DNA from: an uncultured Eubacteriales bacterium
GTDB lineage: Bacteria > Bacillota > Clostridia > Oscillospirales > CAG-272
Length of the DNA: 64,000 nucleotides
Reading direction: 5' to 3'
Assembly (NCBI GenBank): GCA_934402395.1
Contig: CAKRTQ010000004.1
Location: 1-64,000 of the forward strand
Below, piece after piece: positions 7,709 through 15,125 of the stretch. The position numbers and the translations under genes were made by a program. The notes beneath the pieces were generated by a model. The model was not told the origin of the DNA. It worked only from the letters and a program-made list of their open reading frames with translations, and searched no databases. Position 1 is the first letter of the stretch, and each line of letters opens with the position of its first letter.

Positions 7709-9442
7709 TTACCGTTCACACACGAGGAGCGTGGATGAAACGGCACGAAGGCTGCCGTCGGAGGGAGAATTCTTTATTACCCGGTTCCCGGCAGCATCTT
7801 TGAGTATCATGGTGGTCGAGCCGCCGCCGTCAAGATTCAGCGCGTCGGTGCATCCCAGCGAGAAGAATATTTCGGCAAGGTCGGCAAGAGAAGCGCCGTT
7901 TGAGACAGTGGGCTGTCTGCCGTCGACCACGATAAGAAACACCTTTCCCGAGGCGTCGTAGCCCACAGCCGTGCGCGGATGACGTATGGTCGAAAAATCA
8001 TTTGAGGGGATGGACTGTATTTTTCCGCTGTCAAGCAGTATGTGCGAGCCGCCGACGGCGTTGAATATCGTACCGTCCGCATTCAGCTTCTGAAAATCGC
8101 CGCTGCCGTTGCCTATGACGTACGAGCCGTCGGCACGTATGCCGAACCACGGTCTGTCGGAAGCTCCGGTCAAGAGCTTGCCGTCCTTTATGCAAAGTCC
8201 GCGCGGCAGGCAGGTGCCGCCCATATCAAAGAAATCGGCGTTTATTCCCGCAATCGTTTTTTTGCCGCCTTCGTCGGCTGCCTTCATCTGGTTTGAAACA
8301 TTCGATACCTTGCCCTCAAGCTCGGTACCGTTGCGCGGAGTGCCTGTGCAGAGCGTTGCCGCACCCTTTTCGACCGACAGTATGTAGGCGCGCACCGGCT
8401 TGCCGTTCTCATCGCTGTATATATGTTCGATGTATTCTATCCCTGCTGCGACAGGCTTGCGTATTTCGTTTTTGAGGACAAGCCCGTTGGTGTTCGGCAG
8501 CTTTATGCTTATGACATCGCTTTTGCCGAGAGAAATGTCCGCACTGCCGGAGCAGTCGCCCGAAATGTAGCGGGACATAAACATTTCGGATGCCGCAATG
8601 CCGGTATCGGGCATACTGAAGTCAATGGCGATGCCGCCGTCGACCTCGCGTATTATGTATCCGTAGTCGCCGGGAAGGTCCCGAAAGTGTTTGCCGCCGT
8701 TGCCGGAGTTGCCGAAGTATATTGCCCGCCCTCCGGTGAATTCGGAGGCTGTGACTGTTTTCATGGGCTTACCCGTCAGCCGCTCAATGCTGTGGCAGAA
8801 GCTTTTGGCAAGCTTGCAGGCAGATGCCACCGAGGTGGTGCGCACAACGGTGTATTCCTCTATCGGCACACCGCCGATGCTGAGGCTCTCAAACCGGTAC
8901 GAATGACGGTAGATGCGTTCTGTACCCACCGTAAGCTCGGCGGGTTTGCCTTCGGATACATCCTTTTCGTATCCGAACATATCGGAAAGGAAAGCCCTCA
9001 CCGCGTTGCCGGTCGCTTCGGGGCTGCCGCCGCATATCGTTATAACGCCGGCGGAATCTATTCGGTATATCCAGTCAAGACAGCTCAGCTCCGCTGCGGC
9101 TTTTTTTGAGGATTCGCGGTTTGTTGCACCGATCAGTACCTCAAAATTTCCCGGCACCATGTCGGCGCCCGGCATGACAAAGTCTGTCGTCGGGTCGAGC
9201 GACAGTCCGTACACGCTGCGTATGCCGTCGCGGAACAGCTTCAGCGCCTGTATTTCTTCCTCATCGTCCTCGTCGGGGCGGATTATCGTGTAGTGCTCGT
9301 CAATGGTGAACCTGACCGGTGCCGCAGTTGTTTCTGCGGTGGTTTCCGCCGGCGGCGCTGTTTTGTCGTTACAGCCGCCGAGGCTGATCGTCAAAAGAAG
9401 CGCGAGAAGCAGTGATATCGCGGACAGTGACCTGATTTTCAT
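7709..9442 (-). CDS. Lipoprotein with phosphodiester glycosidase (NAGPA) domain
   Basis: 577 residues. A signal peptide ends in the lipobox LTISLGGC, then a Thr/Glu/Pro linker. The C-terminal third carries motifs of the phosphodiester glycosidase (NAGPA-like) fold: GINADFFD, RTAVGYD, VVDGRQ and the strongly conserved LNLDGGGSTT. The N-terminal half is a less conserved all-mixed domain, perhaps polysaccharide-binding. Related proteins act on extracellular glycan or teichoic phosphodiesters. ATG 9442 follows AAAGGA; an in-frame TTG further upstream is less likely. Divergent from the S51 peptidase gene. Confidence 0.88.
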   Translation of the reverse strand: MKIRSLSAISLLLALLLTISLGGCNDKTAPPAETTAETTAAPVRFTIDEHYTIIRPDEDDEEEIQALKLFRDGIRSVYGLSLDPTTDFVMPGADMVPGNFEVLIGATNRESSKKAAAELSCLDWIYRIDSAGVITICGGSPEATGNAVRAFLSDMFGYEKDVSEGKPAELTVGTERIYRHSYRFESLSIGGVPIEEYTVVRTTSVASACKLAKSFCHSIERLTGKPMKTVTASEFTGGRAIYFGNSGNGGKHFRDLPGDYGYIIREVDGGIAIDFSMPDTGIAASEMFMSRYISGDCSGSADISLGKSDVISIKLPNTNGLVLKNEIRKPVAAGIEYIEHIYSDENGKPVRAYILSVEKGAATLCTGTPRNGTELEGKVSNVSNQMKAADEGGKKTIAGINADFFDMGGTCLPRGLCIKDGKLLTGASDRPWFGIRADGSYVIGNGSGDFQKLNADGTIFNAVGGSHILLDSGKIQSIPSNDFSTIRHPRTAVGYDASGKVFLIVVDGRQPTVSNGASLADLAEIFFSLGCTDALNLDGGGSTTMILKDAAGNRVIKNSPSDGSLRAVSSTLLVCER

Positions 9443-9485
9443 AGCTTTTCCTTTCAAAGTGAAGTTTCATTTTTTATATGATTTA

Positions 9486-9514
9486 ATTATAAGGTAAGTA
9501 TGCGCCTTTGTCAA
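9486..9514 (-). promoter_or_regulatory. Promoter of the phosphodiester glycosidase gene
   Basis: On the minus strand TTGACA (9514-9509), 17 bases, TATAAT (9491-9486). Exact consensus, 44 bases before the start. Confidence 0.88.
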
Positions 9515-9536
9515 GAAAAATTGCGGTCGCCCGCAC

Positions 9537-9565
9537 TTGAAATTTACAGCCGTATGTGTTATACT
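9537..9565 (+). promoter_or_regulatory. Promoter of the S51 peptidase gene
   Basis: TTGAAA (9537-9542), 17 bases, TATACT (9560-9565), 31 bases before the start codon. Divergent from the minus-strand promoter at 9486-9514. Confidence 0.8.
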
Positions 9566-9595
9566 GTGCAAAATAATGATCGGGAGGATCGGAAT

Positions 9596-10318
9596 ATGGG
9601 AAAAATAGTTGCAATAGGCGGAGGCGATGTGGGCAGACACGGCACCGAATATGAAACGGGAGCGATAGACCGCGAGATAATCCGTCTCACGGGTAAGAAG
9701 GAACCGAACTTTTTATTTATCGGAATAGCCAAAAAGGACCCGCGCGGCTACTTTGAGACAATGCGCGGTATATACGGCGGAATGTACGGCTGTGATACGG
9801 ACATTCTGACCGCCGATGAGCATGAGGACGCCGGTATCGCGGCGGCAAAAATAGCACGAGCCGACATAATTTATGTCGGCGGCGGAAACACGCTGAGGCT
9901 TATGAACAAGTGGCGCAGCTGCGGCACCGATGCGCTTTTGCGCCGCGCGTTTGACGATGGCAAGGTGCTGTGCGGCGAGAGCGCGGGCGGAATATGCTGG
10001 TGCGAGTACGGCAACAGCGATTCACGAACATACCGCGCGGGCGCAAAAAGCATAAGAGTACGCGGGCTCGGACTGGTCCCGGTGCTTTTCTGCCCGCATA
10101 TCGCCACGCAGGAGCGGAGAGCCGCCGACCTTCGCCGCATGATGAAGCGAACATATAAGATCCCAGCTGTTGCGGTGGATCATGCCGCGCTTGAGATCGT
10201 GGACGGAATGTACAGAATAATTCCGACCGACGGCCGCGCCGTAGCTCTGCGGTGCCGTTGGCGCGGCGGGGAGTATGTCTGCGAAAATATAATGACGGAC
10301 GAATTTGTTCCGCTGTGA
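9596..10318 (+). CDS. Peptidase S51 (dipeptidase E-like) family protein
   Basis: 240 residues. The fold marks of peptidase E are present: GGGD near residue 7, IYVGGGNTLRLMN, and the nucleophile elbow GESAGGICW with the catalytic serine. Family members cleave Asp-X dipeptides or cyanophycin-type products in the cytoplasm; no signal peptide is seen. ATG 9596 has GGGAGG 9 bases upstream, overruling an upstream in-frame start. It is a single-gene unit with its own promoter. Confidence 0.9.
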   Translation: MGKIVAIGGGDVGRHGTEYETGAIDREIIRLTGKKEPNFLFIGIAKKDPRGYFETMRGIYGGMYGCDTDILTADEHEDAGIAAAKIARADIIYVGGGNTLRLMNKWRSCGTDALLRRAFDDGKVLCGESAGGICWCEYGNSDSRTYRAGAKSIRVRGLGLVPVLFCPHIATQERRAADLRRMMKRTYKIPAVAVDHAALEIVDGMYRIIPTDGRAVALRCRWRGGEYVCENIMTDEFVPL

Positions 10319-10378
10319 TGGGACATTTGCGAGTGCTGTACATTATGCACAAATATTTACTGCAATGGAGAAAGCGCA

Positions 10379-10407
10379 TTGACATCATTCCGAAATTATG
10401 TTATAAT
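10379..10407 (+). promoter_or_regulatory. Promoter of the three-gene surface protein operon
   Basis: TTGACA (10379-10384), 17 bases, TATAAT (10402-10407). The leader to the first large gene is about 165 bases and contains a short ORF and a hairpin (10503-10518). Confidence 0.87.
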
Positions 10408-10473
10408 GCAGATGTGAAATGGTGAAATATGCCGAATTTTTTTGTAATCAATGACGCGTGGAGGTTATTTATT

Positions 10474-10527
10474 ATGACACTTCTCGACCTGCCGGCTTGC
10501 ATGGGGGACATAGTCCCCGCCGAATGA
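10474..10527 (+). CDS. Possible 17-residue leader peptide
   Basis: ATG 10474 is preceded by GGAGG (10460-10464) at 9-base spacing and reads MTLLDLPACMGDIVPAE then stop. A GGGGAC/GTCCCC hairpin (10503-10518) lies inside it. Placement in the leader of the surface protein operon suggests an attenuator-like role, but no amino acid run supports classical attenuation. It may equally be a chance ORF. Confidence 0.35.
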   Translation: MTLLDLPACMGDIVPAE

Positions 10528-10577
10528 GTTGAAATGCAGAATATTTGGACCGATCGTATGAAAGGAGATATAACACA

Positions 10578-11621
10578 ATGAAAAAAACGAAACGGATACT
10601 TATATTATTGATCTCATTAGTTCTTTTGTGTTCAGCATTGCCTGTCGCTTCGGCGGCAGCCGGTCCAGATAACGGCACTGTTGACAAACTGATCGATGCT
10701 TCGATGGATTGGTTGCTGCTTACGCATATTTATACCGATGGGGATGTGCTGTACCGATCATATCCGCACGGTACTATCGATACACTTCTGAAGGATCATG
10801 TTGACCCCGATAAATCGTTTGTCAAGATATATGGCAAAAGCAACTTTATCTATCGGGACAATGCTGAGTTTTTGTACCGTAAGGTCACGTACCACGATTG
10901 GCACAGCTTTAACGATATGTACGCGGAAGCAGAAAATATCTTTAGTGGGGATTGGATAAAACGCTCGGTCCACAGCATTTTTCAACAGGAAAAGTATGCT
11001 CCCGACAATTACGAGCATTTTATTGAAAAAGACGGTGATATATATGTCTGCGCCGGGATAGATAACTCAGCCGAGATATTGGGGTATCTGTTTTTCCGCA
11101 CCTTGGAAGCGAGGTATACACTGCTTGGCGAGGATGAGATGGAGTACTTGAGTGAAGACGGTATGAAAGATATGAGCCGGTTCTTTTCAACCGGTTGGGT
11201 CAATAAGCGCGGTTTTGGCATAGCAGTCGGCGCAAAGGTGTATGACAGATATATTTACAAAATCACAGCCACCGACAGCACTGAGGCAAAGGCAGATGTG
11301 GTAGTGTTCAATGTATTGGCAGCCCGCAACAGCGCGTTCAAGGCAACTCTTGAGCTTAAAAACACGCAGGACGGCTGGCGTATATCGGGCGGAACGCTCA
11401 TCGAGGCATTTTACGAAGGAAAGATCCTTGATAAAATGAGCGAGGATGAATATGTTGCATTTCTTGCCGATATAGGAGTTGATGATATCAACCCGCCGCT
11501 GGCATCTCCTCCGACCGGCGACACGAGCGGAACGCGCGCGGTGATCTTTACGTCCGCAGCCGCGCTTGCGGCGGTGATCCCCGCCGCGGTCCTCACCTCC
11601 CGCCGCAGACGCGAGGAATGA
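10578..11621 (+). CDS. Secreted protein with sorting-like C-terminal tail (copy A)
   Basis: 347 residues, no family recognised. A signal peptide (KKTKRILILLISLVLLCSA, cleaved near ASAAA) is followed by about 280 residues of mixed sequence rich in Tyr and Asp. The C terminus is PPTGDTSG, a hydrophobic stretch, then the basic tail SRRRREE: the plan of an LPXTG-like sortase substrate with a variant xPxTGD signal. The last 106 bases match the next two genes almost exactly, although the middle of this protein is unlike theirs. AAAGGAGA precedes ATG 10578. No sortase gene lies in the window. Confidence 0.75.
   Translation: MKKTKRILILLISLVLLCSALPVASAAAGPDNGTVDKLIDASMDWLLLTHIYTDGDVLYRSYPHGTIDTLLKDHVDPDKSFVKIYGKSNFIYRDNAEFLYRKVTYHDWHSFNDMYAEAENIFSGDWIKRSVHSIFQQEKYAPDNYEHFIEKDGDIYVCAGIDNSAEILGYLFFRTLEARYTLLGEDEMEYLSEDGMKDMSRFFSTGWVNKRGFGIAVGAKVYDRYIYKITATDSTEAKADVVVFNVLAARNSAFKATLELKNTQDGWRISGGTLIEAFYEGKILDKMSEDEYVAFLADIGVDDINPPLASPPTGDTSGTRAVIFTSAAALAAVIPAAVLTSRRRREE
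11512..11617 (+). repeat. C-terminal tail cassette, copy A
   Basis: A 106-base segment encoding the PTGD-TM-RRRR tail. It is identical to copy B (12494-12599) and differs by one base from copy C (13504-13609). Confidence 0.9.
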
Positions 11622-11776
11622 ACGGTTTATAGCAGCCCCAAAAACACAGAAAGGAAAATTCATAATGAAAAGGTTTTTTGCGCTTTGTGTCGCCGTGCTG
11701 ACCGTTCTGCCGCTTCTGGCTTTCGGAGCATCGGCAGATGATACCGCTTCACCGGCAAAGCTCGATTATGCCGGGC
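11618..11776 (+). repeat. Intergenic plus signal-peptide cassette, first copy
   Basis: Stop-proximal bases, spacer with ribosome site, signal peptide and the first mature residues (TASPAKLDYAG) closely match 12600-12763. With the tail cassette, this makes a near-identical unit running across the gene junctions. Confidence 0.85.
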
Positions 11777-12603
11777 GAATATCCCGCCGTGACAAGTATG
11801 ATAAATACATAATGACGCAGACGGAAACAATCCACAGTCTTTGGTATCACGGAAAATATTTGATGGAATATCCCAATGCACTATGTCTTACATCTGTTTT
11901 GCGGAATTATATGAATGATGACTTGCGGAATAAATACTTCAGTGGTTCTCCGTTCAGCGGGATAGAGTGGAAAGACGATTCCGTGAAAGCTGAATACGAT
12001 AATTATTTCAAATCGGAAGCTGCAAAAACGGGATTGCCGGAGATATATTACTTCATCAGGTTTGCGGAAATAACAAAAGATGAGCTTAAGTATGCGATGG
12101 AAAGGTCAATTTCCATAGATGGTCATGAATATGCCGATTGGATGGCAGATACCTTGTATTGCGATGATTGGCGGGTAATAATTGAGACATACATGAGCCC
12201 GGAGCTTGTTGTAGATATGGAAATGTATTTGTCCGATAAACCGAAATATGCTTATATTGATAATCTTCTTACATCTGATTGGTGGGATTATACTATATTC
12301 AGGACGCCGGTGGATATCATAAAAACGTCACTTGAAACGCTTGATACATGGAATTATTCCGATAAATACTGGTATGATTACTACTCGTTTATTGATTACC
12401 TCAGCCGTGAAATAAGCAATTTGGACGACAATTATAAAGCCGAGCTTGCCCGCCGGCTTGCCATTTACGCCGAGCGCGTGGGTAAAAGTCCCTCGACCGG
12501 CGACACGAGCGGAACGCGCGCGGTGATCTTTACGTCCGCAGCCGCGCTTGCGGCGGTGATCCCCGCCGCGGTCCTCACCTCCCGCCGCAGACGCGAGGAC
12601 TGA
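11665..12603 (+). CDS. Secreted protein with sorting-like C-terminal tail (copy B)
   Basis: 312 residues. The signal peptide MKRFFALCVAVLTVLPLLAF and first mature residues (TASPAKLDYAG) are almost the same as in copy C. The middle is rich in Tyr/Trp/Asp with alignable stretches in copy C such as ETYMSPE and WNYSDKYWYDYYSF. The C terminus is SPSTGDTSG, membrane segment, SRRRRED. Ribosome site AAAGGA. It probably belongs to the cell envelope and is anchored by a sortase of a class recognising xPxTGD. Function unknown. Confidence 0.75.
   Translation: MKRFFALCVAVLTVLPLLAFGASADDTASPAKLDYAGRISRRDKYDKYIMTQTETIHSLWYHGKYLMEYPNALCLTSVLRNYMNDDLRNKYFSGSPFSGIEWKDDSVKAEYDNYFKSEAAKTGLPEIYYFIRFAEITKDELKYAMERSISIDGHEYADWMADTLYCDDWRVIIETYMSPELVVDMEMYLSDKPKYAYIDNLLTSDWWDYTIFRTPVDIIKTSLETLDTWNYSDKYWYDYYSFIDYLSREISNLDDNYKAELARRLAIYAERVGKSPSTGDTSGTRAVIFTSAAALAAVIPAAVLTSRRRRED
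12494..12599 (+). repeat. C-terminal tail cassette, copy B
   Basis: 106 bases, identical to copy A. Similarity with copy C extends about 43 bases further upstream, covering the codons for RRLAIYAERVGKS. Confidence 0.9.
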
Positions 12604-12763
12604 ACGGTTTATAGCAGACCCCAAAAAAACAAGGAAAGGAAAGTTTCGGAATGAAAAAGTTTTTTGCGCTTTTGGTCGCCGTGCTGACCGTTCTGCCGCT
12701 TCTGGCTTTCGGAGCATCGGCAAATGATACCGCTTCACCGGCAAAGCTCGATTATGCCGGGCT
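12600..12763 (+). repeat. Intergenic plus signal-peptide cassette, second copy
   Basis: Near-identical to 11618-11776 with small indels in the spacer; it carries the ribosome site and signal peptide of copy C. Confidence 0.85.
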
Positions 12764-13625
12764 TATATCAAGGATCGAAAAGGTCGAAAAATACCCCTAC
12801 GAATGGAGCTACAAGGTTTTTATGCCTACATACGGCTACTCGGCAAGCGTAACATTTATCGCACGTTTTCTTGATACCGACCTGCGTGATAAATATTTTT
12901 CTTATGAGTCCGGCAGCGCGAATGCTGTGTGGAAGAGCACTGAGGAAGAAGAAAAATTCGATGCGTATTTTATACCCGAGGTGCAAAAAAGCGGATTGCC
13001 CCAAAGCTACTACTTCATTAAATATTCCGGAATGACACGCGAGCAGGCAAGGAAATGCCTGTCGCAACGCCAGTCTTCTTTCGGAGAGTATTATGATGAC
13101 CGGTTGGCAGACGGATTTTTTGCCCAAGACACCCGCACCGTGATCGAAACATACATGAGTCCGGATGCTGTTATAAATATGGATAAATACAACTCCGATG
13201 ATCCGAAATATACTTTCGTACAAAGCGAAGAGTACGGAGATATGTGGCTATATAGCGACTTCATTTCATATTCGTATGAAATACTTGAAACACCGCTTGA
13301 AAAGCTCGATAAATGGAACTATTCCGATGAATATTGGTATGACTATTACAGCTTTCTCAAGTATGTTTCAGACCGGTGCAATTCCGAGGGTGATAGATTC
13401 TGGGAGCAAGGCGCATATATATCAGCCGGAGATGTGAAGAACCATGAGACCGAATTTAACCGCCGGCTTGCCATTTACGCCGAGCGTGTGGGTAAAAGTC
13501 CCTCGACCGGCGACACGAGCGGGACGCGCGCGGTGATCTTTACGTCCGCAGCCGCGCTTGCGGCGGTGATCCCCGCCGCGGTCCTCACCTCCCGCCGCAG
13601 ACGCGAGGACGCGGAAGCCGAATAA
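12651..13625 (+). CDS. Secreted protein with sorting-like C-terminal tail (copy C)
   Basis: 324 residues, paralogue of copy B. Signal peptide MKKFFALLVAVLTVLPLLAF, a diverged Tyr-rich middle, an ETYMSPDAVINM segment, a WNYSDEYWYDYYSFLKYVSD segment, then RRLAIYAERVGKSPSTGD, hydrophobic stretch and RRRREDAEAE. The 3-residue extension after the basic tail is unique to this copy. The conserved ends and diverged middle point to gene duplication with later gene conversion or diversifying change in the exposed part. Last gene of the operon, followed by hairpins H4 and H5. Confidence 0.75.
   Translation: MKKFFALLVAVLTVLPLLAFGASANDTASPAKLDYAGLISRIEKVEKYPYEWSYKVFMPTYGYSASVTFIARFLDTDLRDKYFSYESGSANAVWKSTEEEEKFDAYFIPEVQKSGLPQSYYFIKYSGMTREQARKCLSQRQSSFGEYYDDRLADGFFAQDTRTVIETYMSPDAVINMDKYNSDDPKYTFVQSEEYGDMWLYSDFISYSYEILETPLEKLDKWNYSDEYWYDYYSFLKYVSDRCNSEGDRFWEQGAYISAGDVKNHETEFNRRLAIYAERVGKSPSTGDTSGTRAVIFTSAAALAAVIPAAVLTSRRRREDAEAE
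13504..13609 (+). repeat. C-terminal tail cassette, copy C
   Basis: 106 bases, one substitution (A to G at the GCGGGACGCG position) against copies A and B. Confidence 0.9.
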
Positions 13626-13665
13626 ACTCCGGGCAGTAAGCCGGGATCCATACCGGCAGTCTTAG

Positions 13666-13700
13666 GGTGCTGTTAAAAGCATCGAGCTTTTAACAGCACC
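13666..13700. terminator. Palindromic element H4 (variant core)
   Basis: A 15-bp perfect stem GGTGCTGTTAAAAGC (13666-13680 with 13686-13700), loop ATCGA. It shares the CTGTTAAAA part of the H family but lacks the AAAAAACTC core. Located after the surface protein operon. Confidence 0.65.
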
Positions 13701-13791
13701 TCGAAAAAAACGGTCGGGTGCCGGCATTTTTGATACGATCCCGGTCGTTTTTGCCCGCAGTGTTTTGTTTTTTTTGTTTTTCCGTCGGCAG

Positions 13792-13837
13792 CAAGGGGCT
13801 GTTAAAAAACTCATTTGAGTTTTTTAACAGCCCCTTG
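13792..13837. terminator. Palindromic element H5 (TTAAAAAACTC family), bidirectional
   Basis: A 21-bp perfect stem (13792-13812 with 13817-13837), loop ATTT. It lies 3 bases from the 3' end of the minus-strand rarA gene and after the plus-strand surface operon, so it would end both. Confidence 0.87.
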
Positions 13838-13839
13838 TT

Positions 13840-15102
13840 TCAGCTTTTGTTTTTTCTGCTTCCCGTCATATCCGCATAAGCGGCGGCGGCACGTTCGGTC
13901 TTGTTATCTCCGAACTTATAGTATACTCTGTCCGCGAGATCATCCGGCAGATATTGCTGCTTTACGTAATGTCCCGGATAGTCATGCGGATATACATACC
14001 CGCGGTAAAGCGGCGCGCGCAGCGGCTCCGGCGGGAGCTTTCCGCGTCCCGCCGTAAAGTCCTCAAGCGCGGCGGCTGCGGCAAGATACGCCGAGTTTGA
14101 CTTCGGCGCAGTTGCCAGCATTACCGCCGCATTTGCAAGCGGTATCCTTGCCTCGGGCATTCCGAGCTCCTCTGCCGATTCGCACATTGCGCGCACGGCG
14201 GGTGCGGCAGCGGGGTAGGCAAGTCCTATGTCCTCCGAGGCTATCACCTGCAACCGGCGGCAGACCGACAAAAGCTCGCCGTATTCAAGCAGCGATACCA
14301 GATAAAACACGGCAGCATCCGGGTCGGAGCCGCGTATCGATTTCTGGAGAGCCGAAAGCAGGTCATAGTGCGTGTCATCACCGAAATTGCCGTGTCCGGT
14401 GTCGATGCCGTCAAGAGCTTCGGCAGTAACGGCACAGGTGCGGTCCTCCGAGCCGTCCTCCGCGCTGCCGTGCGCGGCAAAATAAGCATTTTCAAAAATG
14501 CCTATTGCCCGCCGCACGTCTCCGCCCGCCATTCTGCCGATATCGGTCAGAAATTCATCCGAGGCGGTTTTTTCGTTGTTTGTTTCCGCATTCAGCGCAT
14601 CAAGCGCACGGCGCAGGGCGCGCACACACGCCCGGGGCGGAACGGGGCGGAATTCAAACAGCGAGGAGCGCGAGATGAGTGCGCTGTACACGTAAAAGTG
14701 CGGATTTTCGGTGGTGGATGCAATAAGCGTCACCCTGCCGTCCTCTATATATTCGAGCAGCGATTGCTGCTGCTTGCGGTTGAAATACTGTATCTCGTCA
14801 AGGTAAAGCAGTATTCCGTCGGCGCCGAAAATGTTTTCGGTCGATGAAAGGACAGCCTTTACATCGGAAAGCGATGCGGTAGTGGCGTTCAGACGGTGAA
14901 ATTCCATGCCCGACTGCGCGGCGATTATCGTCGCGGCGGTGGTTTTTCCCGTTCCGGGCGGACCGTAAAATATCATATTCGGCAACCGCCCGCTTCCGAC
15001 GATACGCCGTATTGCGCCGCGCGCGCCGAACAGGTGCTCCTGTCCTACGATATCGTCAAAGCTTTTGGGGCGCATAATGTCTGCCAGCGGTGTGTTTTTC
15101 AT
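13840..15102 (-). CDS. rarA: Replication-associated recombination protein A (RarA/MgsA), AAA+ ATPase
   Basis: 420 residues. It begins MKNTPLADIMRPKSFDDIVG, with Walker A GPPGTGKTT, Walker B LYLDEIQYF, and the C-terminal MgsA domain including SLLEYGELLSVCRRL and DIGLAYPAAAPA. RarA acts at stalled replication forks as a clamp-loader-related ATPase. I chose ATG 15102 by homology; an in-frame upstream stretch of Arg-rich residues would run into the preceding gene. It lies 23 bases after the M16 protease gene and probably shares its transcript. Confidence 0.93.
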   Translation of the reverse strand: MKNTPLADIMRPKSFDDIVGQEHLFGARGAIRRIVGSGRLPNMIFYGPPGTGKTTAATIIAAQSGMEFHRLNATTASLSDVKAVLSSTENIFGADGILLYLDEIQYFNRKQQQSLLEYIEDGRVTLIASTTENPHFYVYSALISRSSLFEFRPVPPRACVRALRRALDALNAETNNEKTASDEFLTDIGRMAGGDVRRAIGIFENAYFAAHGSAEDGSEDRTCAVTAEALDGIDTGHGNFGDDTHYDLLSALQKSIRGSDPDAAVFYLVSLLEYGELLSVCRRLQVIASEDIGLAYPAAAPAVRAMCESAEELGMPEARIPLANAAVMLATAPKSNSAYLAAAAALEDFTAGRGKLPPEPLRAPLYRGYVYPHDYPGHYVKQQYLPDDLADRVYYKFGDNKTERAAAAYADMTGSRKNKS

Positions 15103-15125
15103 TGCAGTTACGATAAGAGAGTGTC

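Noticed and set aside
8423..9109. 228-codon plus-strand open frame opposite the phosphodiester glycosidase gene
   Set aside because: Antisense shadow; the minus-strand lipoprotein has clear motifs, promoter and ribosome site.
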